Translations under genes and position numbers: made by a program
Part shown: positions 41,139-51,178 of the stretch, in pieces
Layout of the letters: each line of letters begins with the position of its first letter
Numbering within the stretch: position 1 is the stretch's first letter
DNA from: JAGOEY01 sp017997515
GTDB lineage: Bacteria; Pseudomonadota; Gammaproteobacteria; Burkholderiales; Burkholderiaceae_C
Direction: 5' to 3'
Assembly (NCBI GenBank): GCA_026314275.1
Contig: CP111109.1
Coordinates: forward strand, 2,666,001-2,730,000
Length of the DNA stretch: 64,000 nt
Notes under the pieces: model-generated
Told to the model about the DNA's origin: nothing
The model's database searches: none
The model's input: the letters and a program-made list of their open reading frames with translations, nothing else

Positions 41139-43052
41139 ATGATGAAAACCCCCACGTCACCACAAAAGCCTCGGACCTCTCAACGCACCACGGCGGTGGG
41201 TAAGGAAGCAGCGGTGCAATGGACGCACCGCCAGGCAAAGGATCTACCACCGACCGTCTTGGATCATTCCGAGGAGTTGTTGAAGCCTGCGCCACAGGAT
41301 GCGTCTAGTGGCATGAAAAGAGCAGCTGAAGCACCTTCGGCGCAGGACTATTTCGATTACCAGCGCGACTTCTTCGAACGCACCATTCTGTTCTGGGACA
41401 CGCTTCGCCAGCGCGCGAACAACATGCTGGAGCACGAGCGAGCCGGATTGCCGCCGCTTCTGGACTTCAAGTATGAAACGCTGTTGGACGCGCGCAGCTT
41501 CGAACGGTCCGTCAACTATGCACTGCTGCGCATCACGGAAATCGACGGGCATTGCTGGGACGACTGCGTCGATCCTGACAAACCTCCGGTCATTGTTGTC
41601 GATCCACGCGCCGGCCATGGCCCTGGGATCGGCGGCTTCAAGCGCGACTCTGAAGTCGGAATGGCGATGCGCGAGGGCCATCCGGTTTATTTCGTGATCT
41701 TCTTTCCCGAGCCGACTCTGGGGCAGACCCTGGCAGACGTGTTGCATGTGCTGCGGCGTTTCGCCGAAGAAGTTGCGCAACGCCATCCTGGCAATCCTCC
41801 TGTGCTTTATGGCAACTGCCAGGCCGGGTGGGCGCTGACGCTGCTGTCCGCAGACTGCGCCGGTCTGGTCGGACCGGTGGTGCTCAATGGCTCACCCTTG
41901 TCATATTGGGCTGGCGAGTCCGGTGTCAATCCGATGCGTCTTTCCGGAGGGCTCCTTGGCGGCAGCTGGTTGGCGCATCTGACGGCCGACCTGGGCAATG
42001 GCCGCTTCGATGGAGCCTGGCTGGCGCAGAATTTCGAGAACCTCAAGCCCGAAAAGGCTGTTTGGGAGAAGTACGCCCAACTCTTCACCAACGTCGACAG
42101 TGAGCAGGCGCGTTTTCTGGAGTTCGAGCGTTGGTGGAACGGTTTTTATTTCCTGAGCCGGGAAGAGATCCTTGCGATTGTTGAAAACCTGTTCATCGAC
42201 AACCAGCTTGAACAGGGTCTTTTCCAGATTTGCCAGGGTTGCACTGCTGACCTCAGGCGGATCAGGAATCCAATCGTCATCTTTGCGTCCTACGGCGACA
42301 ACATTACGCCACCACACCAGGCGCTCGGATGGATTCCGGCAGTCTACAAAGACACCGAGGATCTCAAGCAGGCCGGACAGCGCATCGTCTACCTCACGAA
42401 CCCGCACGTCGGCCATCTCGGCATTTTTGTCTCCGCCGGGGTGGCGCGTCTGGAGCACCGGGCGATCCTGGAGAGCCTGGCTGAGATTGAGGCGCTGGCC
42501 CCGGGCCTCTATGAAATGAAAATCGACAACCCGTCGGGTGACCCGGACTGCCATAAGCCCACCTACAGCATCCGCTTTGAACCCCGTCAGGTTGAAGACC
42601 TGAAAACGGATTACCCGCAGGAAGCTTTTGAGCGGGTGAAACAGGTCTCGACATTCAACGAGGCGCTTTACCGGGCATTCGTCAGTCCTTGGGCGCAAGC
42701 TCTGTCCACACCCTGGACAGCCCAAATGCTCAAGTGGCTCCATCCGATGCGCACCAGTCGGTATTTGCTCTCGGAAACGTTCAGTCCGTGGATGCGCGGC
42801 GTTGCCTTGCTGGCCGAGCCGCTTGGCAAGAACCGCCAGCCGCTTGCGCCGCATCACCCGTTGATCGAGCGTGAGCGTGAAGCTGCAGGGGAAGTGACCC
42901 ATGCGCTGGGAAGGCTGCGCGAAGGCCGAGACGCTGCGAGCGAGCAGGCGTTTCGCCTGATGTTTCAAAACCCTGTCTTGTTCGCAGGCGTCCTGGGGAT
43001 GATGGGTAAAGAGGGTGGCAACGGTAATTCAGTGCGCCCCAACGCCGACTGA
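41139..43052 (+). CDS. DUF3141 protein, PHA-synthase-like alpha/beta hydrolase
   Basis: A 637-residue soluble protein of the DUF3141 family. The alpha/beta-hydrolase nucleophile elbow is YGNCQAGWA with Cys227, the Cys-type lipase box of PhaC polyhydroxyalkanoate synthases. Candidate acid and base are Asp in IVIFASYGDNITPPHQALG and His in NPHVGHLGIF. It follows the copper ATPase by 17 bp behind GGAGGA, so it is in the copper operon. Its link with copper is unexplained. Confidence 0.85.
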   Translation: MMKTPTSPQKPRTSQRTTAVGKEAAVQWTHRQAKDLPPTVLDHSEELLKPAPQDASSGMKRAAEAPSAQDYFDYQRDFFERTILFWDTLRQRANNMLEHERAGLPPLLDFKYETLLDARSFERSVNYALLRITEIDGHCWDDCVDPDKPPVIVVDPRAGHGPGIGGFKRDSEVGMAMREGHPVYFVIFFPEPTLGQTLADVLHVLRRFAEEVAQRHPGNPPVLYGNCQAGWALTLLSADCAGLVGPVVLNGSPLSYWAGESGVNPMRLSGGLLGGSWLAHLTADLGNGRFDGAWLAQNFENLKPEKAVWEKYAQLFTNVDSEQARFLEFERWWNGFYFLSREEILAIVENLFIDNQLEQGLFQICQGCTADLRRIRNPIVIFASYGDNITPPHQALGWIPAVYKDTEDLKQAGQRIVYLTNPHVGHLGIFVSAGVARLEHRAILESLAEIEALAPGLYEMKIDNPSGDPDCHKPTYSIRFEPRQVEDLKTDYPQEAFERVKQVSTFNEALYRAFVSPWAQALSTPWTAQMLKWLHPMRTSRYLLSETFSPWMRGVALLAEPLGKNRQPLAPHHPLIEREREAAGEVTHALGRLREGRDAASEQAFRLMFQNPVLFAGVLGMMGKEGGNGNSVRPNAD

Positions 43053-43090
43053 GCCCTGATAGAAGTTTTATTTTCCAACCAAGAGAGATC

Positions 43091-44137
43091 ATGATGACAA
43101 GAAAAAACAACTGGCTTTTGACAGCGGTGCAGATGGGCCTATTGGCCTGGTCCGGCGCCACCTTGGCCGCCGACAAGGTGTATGTGGCCAACGAGGGGGC
43201 TGACACGGTGAGCGTGCTCGATGCTGCGTCGTTCAAGACACTGGCAAGCGTGCGCGTCGGCAAGGCACCGCACAACGTGCAGGTATCGCCCGACGGCAAG
43301 GTCGTATGGGTGACCAATAACGGGGAGCCTGCTCAAACGGCCGACGCGTCGGAGCACAAGGAGATGGCCCAAGGCAGCCACGATGCGATGGGAAAGCCCG
43401 GCGCGGTTTGGGCCATCGATACCGCGACTAACGCAGTCGTCGCCAAGGTGCCGGTTGGCATGCACCCGGCCCATGTGGTGGTGTCGCCCGACGGCCGCTT
43501 CGCCTACATCACCAACGGCGGCGACAACACGGTCAGTGTGATCGACACAGCGGCGCGGAGCCTCGTGGCGACGATTCCGGTCGGCAAGTTTCCCCACGGT
43601 CTTCGCATCAGTCCGGACGGCACTCAAGCCTACGTCGCCAACCTCAAGGGCGGAACGGTGTCGGTCATCGATACCGCCAGCCAGAAGGAGATTGCGCAAG
43701 TTCCTGCAGGCAAGGGGCCGGCTCAAGTGGGCTTCACGCCGGACGGGAGTCTTGTCTTGGTGTCGCTGTCGGAGGAAAACGCGGTCGCCGTGATCGACCC
43801 GGCTACGCGCAAGGTGATTCGCAAGGTTGCCGTCGGAACAGTCCCCATCCAGCTGTATGTCACGCCGGATTCGCGCACGCTGCTGGTGGCCAATCAGGGC
43901 ACGCCCAAGAAGCCTGGCAAAACCGTCAGCCTGATTGAGCTGGAGAGTTTCAAGGTTGCCAAGACCGTCGTGACCGGCGCCGGTGCTCATGGCGTGGTTG
44001 TCGACCGCGAAGGCCGGTACGCCTACGTTACCAACATGTACGCCAATTCGGTTTCCGTGCTTGATGTGAAGGATCGCAAGGTTGTGAAGACCGTTCCGGT
44101 AGGCAAGACTCCCAACGGCATCAGCGTTACGCCTTGA
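43091..44137 (+). CDS. YVTN/YncE-type beta-propeller protein, exported
   Basis: A 348-residue protein with a signal peptide (ending SGATLAADK) and about seven YVTN blades (VYVANEGADTVSVLD, AYITNGGDNTVSVIDT, AYVANLKGGTVSVIDT, AYVTNMYANSVSVLD and others). Between blades is an insertion rich in His/Met (ASEHKEMAQGSHDAMG). Periplasmic; YncE-like proteins bind DNA or act as scaffolds, but here a role in metal stress is only inferred from location. 38 bp after the DUF3141 gene. Confidence 0.85.
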   Translation: MMTRKNNWLLTAVQMGLLAWSGATLAADKVYVANEGADTVSVLDAASFKTLASVRVGKAPHNVQVSPDGKVVWVTNNGEPAQTADASEHKEMAQGSHDAMGKPGAVWAIDTATNAVVAKVPVGMHPAHVVVSPDGRFAYITNGGDNTVSVIDTAARSLVATIPVGKFPHGLRISPDGTQAYVANLKGGTVSVIDTASQKEIAQVPAGKGPAQVGFTPDGSLVLVSLSEENAVAVIDPATRKVIRKVAVGTVPIQLYVTPDSRTLLVANQGTPKKPGKTVSLIELESFKVAKTVVTGAGAHGVVVDREGRYAYVTNMYANSVSVLDVKDRKVVKTVPVGKTPNGISVTP

Positions 44138-44348
44138 CGGTTTGTCCGTCGCTTGCAGCTGTCCGGCAAGGTGCAAAAAAAGTAAAACAAGACAACCTGG
44201 GCGTTTACAGAAATGACGGTCATCGATATTCGCATTCAACGAATCACGCAGCTTTACGATTCATTGGACCCTTCGCCGCTCCATGAGAAAACACTGAGCC
44301 GTGCTGTGGAAAACTATATCGTTGACTGTGCGGGCGAGTATGGTTTAA

Positions 44349-45496
44349 GGCAACGCTGATCAAGTATCGGCATTGGAGTAATTTCGGGCAGCCCCGCCCA
44401 GTTTGGACGCAGCGCAGGCTGGGGTTGGCGGCCCAGAGGGCCTTGTACAGGCCCTTGAGCCCGTTTTTGGCCCCTACGGGCGCACCTGTGCCATCAGCCT
44501 TTGGCGGCCGAGGAAGATGTTGGCCAGTGCCAGGGCAGTGAACGCCCGCGTGGCATTCTTGTGCAGCCCCACATAGCGCACCTTGCCAAAGCCCCACAGC
44601 CGCTTGATCACACCAAAGACATGCTCGACGCGGGCACGAATCCTGGATTTGTTGCGGTTCTTTGCACGAGCCACCTCATCAACGAGACCACCAGCGCGGC
44701 GCGTGCGCTGATTGGTGAAGTCTTTGGCGTTTGGAGCTTTACCCGCAATCAACGCCTTCTGACTGGCATAGGCTGAGTCGCCATACACGCGCCGCTCGTT
44801 GCCATGCAGCAGTTGTGGCAGCGGGTGCTTGTCATGCACGTTGGCGGCTGTGACGACGGCGCTGTGCGCCAAGCCGCTTTGGCTGTCCACGCCAATGTGC
44901 AGCTTCATGCCAAAGTACCACTGCTGGCCCTTCTTGGTCTGGTGCATCTCGGGGTCGCGTGCCTTGCCTGCATTCTTGGTTGAACTGGGCGCGCCGATGA
45001 TGGTGGCATCCACGATGGTGCCGGTATGGACCTTGAAGCCTCGCTGCTGCAACTCCTGCCCCACCTTGGCAAACAGTGCTTCGCCCAGTTTGTGCGCATT
45101 GAGGAGCTTGCGAAACTTCAAGATAGTGGTGGCGTCGGGTACGGGCTCACGGCCCAGGTCGATGCCTGCAAAGCGGCGCAGGTTGGCACTGTCGTACAGG
45201 GCTTCTTCACAAGCCAGATCGGCCAGGTTGAACCAATGCTGAATGAAGTGGATACGCAGCATGCGTTCCAGACCTATGGGTGGGCGGCCGTTGCCTGCCT
45301 TGGGGTAGTGTGGCTCGATGACCTCGCACAGGCTGGACCAGGGCACGATGGCCTCCATGGTTCTCAAGAACTCGTCGCGCCTGGTGGGCTTGCGGTAGTT
45401 CTCAAAGCTTTGGTCTGCGGCCATGGCGAGGGTTTGCTGCTTCATCGACCTGTAACGCAGCACCACGCAGGTGCGTGTACCTTAATCAGCGTTGCC
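44349..45496 (-). mobile_element. IS5-family insertion sequence, copy E (1148 bp)
   Basis: GGCAACGCTGAT termini. The flanks are TTAA (44345-44348) and TTAG (45497-45500), so the two target copies differ by one base. Reading-frame continuity of the interrupted gene favours TTAG as the original target. Confidence 0.93.
44474..45445 (-). CDS. IS5-family transposase (copy E)
   Basis: A 323-residue DDE transposase, same visible translation as copies B, C and F; intact. Confidence 0.95.
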   Translation of the reverse strand: MKQQTLAMAADQSFENYRKPTRRDEFLRTMEAIVPWSSLCEVIEPHYPKAGNGRPPIGLERMLRIHFIQHWFNLADLACEEALYDSANLRRFAGIDLGREPVPDATTILKFRKLLNAHKLGEALFAKVGQELQQRGFKVHTGTIVDATIIGAPSSTKNAGKARDPEMHQTKKGQQWYFGMKLHIGVDSQSGLAHSAVVTAANVHDKHPLPQLLHGNERRVYGDSAYASQKALIAGKAPNAKDFTNQRTRRAGGLVDEVARAKNRNKSRIRARVEHVFGVIKRLWGFGKVRYVGLHKNATRAFTALALANIFLGRQRLMAQVRP

Positions 45497-46043
45497 TTAG
45501 ATGAATCGCTTCGTCTCATTGTTCATGTCCCGACGTCGATCAGAGAGTACGAGGTGGAAATTGCAGGAGCGATCCATGCGCACTTTCAAGCGCAATATGC
45601 GCAGTGCAGGCGCCGGTATCGACGAAGGATGCGACAGGGCATGCGCTTCCTGTTAACGGGACTCGCCGTTCTGGGAACGACGCTGCTTGTACGGGCCTTA
45701 TTGGGCAATCCTGGCAACAGCCAAGTGCTTGTTGCCATCAGCGAAGGGCTGTTGATTGTTGGCTGGGTAGCGATGTGGCGCCCGATCGAAGTACTCTTGT
45801 TTGAACGTGTGGAAAATCACCAAAACATGGCGCTTTTTGATCGTCTTTCCCACATCGAAGCGGGGTTCGCCCTAGAGGAGACCGAGTTTGACCATGATGC
45901 AAAAAGTGGGCAGATAGGGGATCTGCGGGCACTCAGCGATTCGCCTGCGCGGAGCCCGAATGCGCGCGACGAATCTTTTTTACGATAGCGCGTGCGCCAT
46001 TCTCTCGGTCGATGACCGCAGGCGTGGCGCCGGAGAATTTGAA

Positions 46044-46547
46044 ATGAAATTGAGACCACTTGTACTTGGCGTGGGAGGGGGATTGGTCTTGCTCGTGGTG
46101 GCTGGAATCCTCTATTTCTTCTTGAGTGCCGGTGGCAGGCGGGAGGCAGCGTTGACGCATACCTTGCGTCCTGATGATCCTCAGGTCTTGCAAGTAGGCG
46201 CTCGCATATACGCTCAGAACTGTGTCGCCTGCCACGGCACCAAGGGCGAAGGCCAGCCCAACTGGCGTGATCGCGGATCGGATGGCTTGCTTCCTGCGCC
46301 GCCGCACGATCCCAGCGGCCACACCTGGCACCATCCTGATGCGCAACTTTTTGCCATCACCAAGCATGGCCTTGCCAAGCTCATCGACCAGCCTGACTAT
46401 CGCACCGCCATGCCGGTCTACGACGGCGTGTTGAGCGATGACGAGATCGTGGCCGTGCTGTCCTGGATCAAAGCGCAATGGCCGCTGGAGGTACAGCAGC
46501 GCCATGACGAGATCAACGCCCAATACCGCAAGTCCCTGCCTCGCTAG
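46044..46547 (+). CDS. Membrane-anchored c-type cytochrome
   Basis: A 167-residue protein. An N-terminal membrane helix (LVLGVGGGLVLLVVAGILYFFLSAG) anchors a periplasmic monohaem domain with the haem site CVACH near residue 60 (ARIYAQNCVACHGTKGEG) and a likely axial Met in YRTAMPVYDG. It could accept electrons from the multicopper oxidase or cupredoxin. ATG 46044 is chosen because it gives the membrane anchor. Neighbour of the disrupted membrane-protein gene. Confidence 0.88.
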   Translation: MKLRPLVLGVGGGLVLLVVAGILYFFLSAGGRREAALTHTLRPDDPQVLQVGARIYAQNCVACHGTKGEGQPNWRDRGSDGLLPAPPHDPSGHTWHHPDAQLFAITKHGLAKLIDQPDYRTAMPVYDGVLSDDEIVAVLSWIKAQWPLEVQQRHDEINAQYRKSLPR

Positions 46548-46662
46548 CTGTCGGGACGACGGCAGAAGCAGACTGAATCGCTTCAACATGATGAAAGACT
46601 TGACCTTGACATCATGGGAAGGCAAAAAATAGAACAAGCGTCTTGAAAGGCATTGACATGAA

Positions 46663-46697
46663 CCATCACCCATCACCCATCACCCATCACTCATCAC
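46663..46697 (+). repeat. Heptanucleotide tandem repeat at the ATPase 5' end
   Basis: Four perfect CCATCAC units (46663-46690) plus one TCATCAC unit, starting two bases after the ATG. Seven is not a multiple of three, so slippage would shift the frame. Confidence 0.85.
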
Positions 46698-48390
46698 CCA
46701 CATCACCAGCCCTCGGGGACCAGTCGGCTGCCCTTGACGACATCTCACCGAAGGCGGACGACTTGAAGGATCCTGTGTGCGGTATGAGCGTGACCTCCCA
46801 ATCGCCTCATCAGGCCATGCATGACGATCATCACTACCGCTTTTGCAGCACGCACTGCCGCGACAAGTTCATTGCAGACCCTGTGCGCTATAGGGTGAGC
46901 GAGGCACCGGTCGGTACATAAAATGCCGGCGCGCTCTATGTGTGCCCCATGCACCCTGAAGTGCGCCAGGATCACCCAGGGCGCTGCCCCAAGTGCCAAA
47001 TGAACTTGGTGTTGGAAGACCAGGCCAAGGACGGAACTGATGGTGCTCATCATCACGCCCACCATGCGCAGGGCCATGCGCAGGGCCATGCGCAGCCCGG
47101 GGCGACCACCGACGAGGCCGCAGAAATGCCGGCTGGCACAATCTATACCTGCCCCATGTATCCCGAGGTGCAACAGGATCATCCCGGCAATTGCCCTAAA
47201 TGCGGCATGTCATTGGAGCCTATCATCCCCTTGGACGCGGAAGACAACAGTGAGCTGAAGGATTTTCAGCGACGCTTCTGGTGGACGTTGCCCCTCACGC
47301 TGATCGTCACCACCCTGGCCATGTTCGGCCATCGTCTGGGATGGTTCAACATGGCAACCCAGAGCTGGGTCGAGCTGGTGCTGTCGCTGCCGGTGGTGCT
47401 GTGGGCCGCCTGGCCGTTCTTTGTGCGTGGCTGGCAGTCCATCGTTCATCGAAGTCCGAACATGTGGACGCTGATCAGCCTGGGCACCGCGGCAGCTTTT
47501 GTCTACAGCGTCGTCGCCACGTTGGCACCGGGCTTGTTTCCCGAATCGTTTGTTTCGATGGGTCGCGTGGCCGTGTACTTCGAGGCCGCCGTGGTCATCA
47601 TTTCGCTGACGATGCTGGGTTAGATCCTCGAATTGAAGGCGCGTTCGCAAACCTCGGCGGCTATCAAGTCCTTACTCGGGTTGGCGCCCAAGACTGCGCG
47701 GCGCATCAACGCGGATGGAAGTGAGGAAGATGTGCAACTGAACCAGGTGCATGTCGGCGATCTGCTGCGCGTGCGCCCTGGCGAGAAAGTCCCGGTCGAT
47801 GGCGTCGTTACCGAAGGCCGTAGCGCGGTGGATGAATCCATGCTCACCGGCGAGTCCGTTCCGGTAACCAAGCGCTTGGGCGACAAACTGATCGGCGCCA
47901 CGCTCAACACCAGCGGTGCTCTGGTGATGCGCTCGGAAAAAGTCGGTGCAGCGACCGTGCTGTCGCAGATCGTGCAGATGGTGGCCAATGCCCAGCGCTC
48001 GAAGGCACCGATGCAGCGCATGGCTGACGTGGTGGCTGGCAAGTTCGTTCTCGTGGTGGTGCTCATCGCGATCACCACCTTCTTCGTCTGGGGTCTGTTC
48101 GGTCCCGAGCCGAGCTGGGTGTTCGGTCTGATCAACGCCGTCGCAGTATTGATCATCGCCTGCCCCTGTGCGCTGGGGCTGGCCACGCCGATGTCGGTGA
48201 TGGTGGCCACCGGACGCGCTGCCACACAAGGTGTTCTGTTCCGCGATGCTGGCGCGATCGAGAGAATGCGTGAAGTCGATACCTTGATCGTGGACAAGAC
48301 CGGTACGCTGACAGAGGGCAAACCGACATTCGACACCGCCATTGCGGCCACAGGCTACACGCCTGATGAAGTGTTGCGTCTGACGGCTAG

Positions 48391-49212
48391 GGCCTGTTAA
48401 CACATTCTCAGTCCATCAGCGACGAGCACGAAGCTGATGAAGCCCAGGAACATGAGGTCGAGTTTCTCGAACCGCGTGAAGATACGGCGATAGCCTTTGA
48501 GTCGACGGAACAACCGCTCCACCTCATTGCGGCGCTTGTACATCTCGCGGTCGTAGTCCCACGGTTCGATCCGCGTCTTCATTGGTGGCACCACCGGAAT
48601 GAAACCCAGATCCAGTGCCAGCTGCCGTGTCTCGTTGCCTTCGTAGGCGCGGTCCATCAACAAATGCACCGGCCTGCTGGCGGGCCCAAGACTGCTGAGC
48701 AGGCGCCGGCCTTCGGGTGCGTCGTGTGCCTGCCCGGGCGAGAGGCAAAACGTCACGGCCGTTCGAGCATCCGCGGCAACCATATGAATCTTGGTGTTCC
48801 ATCCACCTCGGGACTTTCCGATGGACTGCGGACCGTTTTTTTTAGTGCCCCTGTGCCGTCGGGATGGACCTTGATGCTTGTGGAGTCCAGCGAGACGGCT
48901 TCGATCCTGATACGCACGACTTGCGCACGCTGCAACTCCTCGAACATGCGATCCAGGACGCCAGCTTTGGTCCAGCGATTCATGCGCGTGTAAATCGTGT
49001 GCCAGTTGCCGAAGCGTTTGGGCAGTCCGCGCCACTTGCAACCATGTTCGGCCACATAAAGGATCGCATTGACCACCTGCAGATTGCTCAGGCTGACGTT
49101 GCCACGCTGCCTGGGCAGGCAGTGTTCAATGGTAGCGAATTGTTCGGGCGTGATCTCCATGTCGGAGATTTTCTGGCGCAATCGTCGCCGTCGCCATTAG
49201 TGTTAACACGCC
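48391..49212 (-). mobile_element. IS427-like IS5-family element inside the second ATPase (822 bp)
   Basis: Terminal repeats GGCCTGTTAACAC and (inverted) GGCGTGTTAACAC, flanked by CTAG at 48387-48390 and 49213-49216. Codes two overlapping reverse-strand frames joined by a slippery run. Unrelated in sequence to the 1148-bp element. Confidence 0.9.
48397..49181 (-). CDS. IS427-group transposase made by programmed frameshift
   Basis: Frame A (48753-49181) starts MRQKISDMEITPEQFATIEH, with MEITPEQF as an alternative start, and carries the HTH-like part and first Asp (SLDSTSIK). Frame B (48397-49041) carries GGWNTKIHMVAADAR, LLMDRAYEG (second Asp) and RNEVERLFRRLKGYRR (Glu). An A8 run on the coding strand (T8 at 48836-48843 here) lies in the overlap, the usual -1 slippage site in this group. 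About 265 residues as a fusion. Confidence 0.88.
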
Positions 49213-50026
49213 CTAGTCTGGACCAAGGCAGCGAGCATCCGCTGGCCGACGCCATCGTCAGCGCGGCACGCGCCAAAAGCATGCCGCTCAGCAAGCCCAC
49301 CGACTTCGATTCAGGCAGCGGCATTGGCGTGCGAGGCACCGTCGAAGGCAAGCGCCTGGCGCTGGGCAATACGGCGTTGATGGAGCAGGAGGGCGTGTCG
49401 GTTGCTGCATTGCAAGCAGATGGCGAACGCCTGCGCGGCGAAGGTGCCAGCATCATGCATCTGGCCGTTGATGGCCATTTTGCGGGCATTCTGGCGGTGA
49501 CCGACCCCATCAAGGTCAGCACACACGAGGCCATCCAAACCCTGCACGACAGCGGTCTGCGCATCATCATGGCCACTGGCGATGGCCTCACCACGGCGAG
49601 GGCGGTCGGTGCCAGGCTGCGCATCGACGAAGTACATGGCGAGGTCAAGCCCGCCGACAAGTTGGCACTGGTGGAAAAACTGCAGAAGCAAGGCCACGTC
49701 GTCGCGATGGCGGGGGATGGCATCAACGATGCCCCGGCGCTGGCCAAGGCCGACGTTGGCGTTGCGATGGGAACGGGCACCGATGTGGCGATGAACAGCG
49801 GACAGATCACGCTGATCAAGGGTTACCTGCGCGGTATCGCTGCCTCACGTCAGATATCCATCGACACCGTGCGCAACATGCGGCAGAACCTGCTGTTCGC
49901 CTTTGTCTACAACGGTATTGGTGTACCTATAGCCGCCAGCGTGCGCTACCCGTTCACCGGCTGGCTGCTGTCTCCGATGATCGCGGCACTGGCGATGAGC
50001 TTGAGTTCGGCTTCGGTGATCTTTAA

Positions 50027-51174
50027 GGCAACGCTGATCAAGTATCGGCATTGGAGTAATTTCGGGCAGCCCCGCCCAGTTTGGACGCAGCGCAGGCTGG
50101 GGTTGGCGGCCCAGAGGGCCTTGTACAGGCCCTTGAGCCCGTTTTTGGCCCCTACGGGCGCACCTGTGCCATCAGCCTTTGGCGGCCGAGGAAGATGTTG
50201 GCCAGTGCCAGGGCAGTGAACGCCCGCGTGGCATTCTTGTGCAGCCCCACATAGCGCACCTTGCCAAAGCCCCACAGCCGCTTGATCACACCAAAGACAT
50301 GCTCGACGCGGGCACGAATCCTGGATTTGTTGCGGTTCTTTGCACGAGCCACCTCATCAACGAGACCACCAGCGCGGCGCGTGCGCTGATTGGTGAAGTC
50401 TTTGGCGTTTGGAGCTTTACCCGCAATCAACGCCTTCTGACTGGCATAGGCTGAGTCGCCATACACGCGCCGCTCGTTGCCATGCAGCAGTTGTGGCAGC
50501 GGGTGCTTGTCATGCACGTTGGCGGCTGTGACGACGGCGCTGTGCGCCAAGCCGCTTTGGCTGTCCACGCCAATGTGCAGCTTCATGCCAAAGTACCACT
50601 GCTGGCCCTTCTTGGTCTGGTGCATCTCGGGGTCGCGTGCCTTGCCTGCATTCTTGGTTGAACTGGGCGCGCCGATGATGGTGGCATCCACGATGGTGCC
50701 GGTATGGACCTTGAAGCCTCGCTGCTGCAACTCCTGCCCCACCTTGGCAAACAGTGCTTCGCCCAGTTTGTGCGCATTGAGGAGCTTGCGAAACTTCAAG
50801 ATAGTGGTGGCGTCGGGTACGGGCTCACGGCCCAGGTCGATGCCTGCAAAGCGGCGCAGGTTGGCACTGTCGTACAGGGCTTCTTCACAAGCCAGATCGG
50901 CCAGGTTGAACCAATGCTGAATGAAGTGGATACGCAGCATGCGTTCCAGACCTATGGGTGGGCGGCCGTTGCCTGCCTTGGGGTAGTGTGGCTCGATGAC
51001 CTCGCACAGGCTGGACCAGGGCACGATGGCCTCCATGGTTCTCAAGAACTCGTCGCGCCTGGTGGGCTTGCGGTAGTTCTCAAAGCTTTGGTCTGCGGCC
51101 ATGGCGAGGGTTTGCTGCTTCATCGACCTGTAACGCAGCACCACGCAGGTGCGTGTACCTTAATCAGCGTTGCC
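50027..51174 (-). mobile_element. IS5-family insertion sequence, copy F (1148 bp)
   Basis: GGCAACGCTGAT termini. Flanks differ: TTAA (50023-50026, end of the second ATPase) and CTAA (51175-51178, next to IS701 copy 2). The downstream ATPase end is absent, so this copy marks a rearrangement junction rather than a simple insertion. Confidence 0.93.
50152..51123 (-). CDS. IS5-family transposase (copy F)
   Basis: A 323-residue DDE transposase, same visible translation as copies B, C and E; intact. Confidence 0.95.
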   Translation of the reverse strand: MKQQTLAMAADQSFENYRKPTRRDEFLRTMEAIVPWSSLCEVIEPHYPKAGNGRPPIGLERMLRIHFIQHWFNLADLACEEALYDSANLRRFAGIDLGREPVPDATTILKFRKLLNAHKLGEALFAKVGQELQQRGFKVHTGTIVDATIIGAPSSTKNAGKARDPEMHQTKKGQQWYFGMKLHIGVDSQSGLAHSAVVTAANVHDKHPLPQLLHGNERRVYGDSAYASQKALIAGKAPNAKDFTNQRTRRAGGLVDEVARAKNRNKSRIRARVEHVFGVIKRLWGFGKVRYVGLHKNATRAFTALALANIFLGRQRLMAQVRP

Positions 51175-51178
51175 CTAA

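Larger units (their letters stand above)
44213..45988 (+). pseudogene. Membrane protein of unknown family, interrupted by IS5 copy E
   Basis: The first 45 codons (MTVIDIRIQRITQLYDSLDP ... CAGEYGL) lie left of the IS. The frame resumes at 45497 as DESLRLIVHVPTS and runs to a TAG at 45986. Joined over one TTAG, about 209 residues with two membrane helices (FLLTGLAVLGTTLLVRALL and VLVAISEGLLIVGWVAMW) between charged N- and C-terminal domains. I do not recognise the family. It precedes a cytochrome c gene. Probably inactivated. Confidence 0.75.
46658..50026 (+). pseudogene. Second copper P-type ATPase, decayed and truncated
   Basis: Paralogue of the pump at 38788, with an extra CPMHPEV...CPKC domain and a His-rich linker (GAHHHAHHAQGHAQGHAQ). 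Four lesions: TAA at 46919-46921; TAG at 47621-47623 where the intact copy has CAG; the 822-bp IS at 48391-49212 after LTAS; and loss of the 3' end after SSASVIF at IS5 copy F. Catalytic segments CPCALG, DKTGTLTEG and GDGINDAPAL survive in separate pieces. The ATG at 46658 opens directly into a heptamer repeat. Confidence 0.93.

Noticed and set aside
12982..50026. The 37-kb interval as a composite transposon made by the IS pairs
   Set aside because: It holds canonical ICE backbone genes in their normal order, so it did not arrive as one transposon; the pairs inserted at its two sides later.
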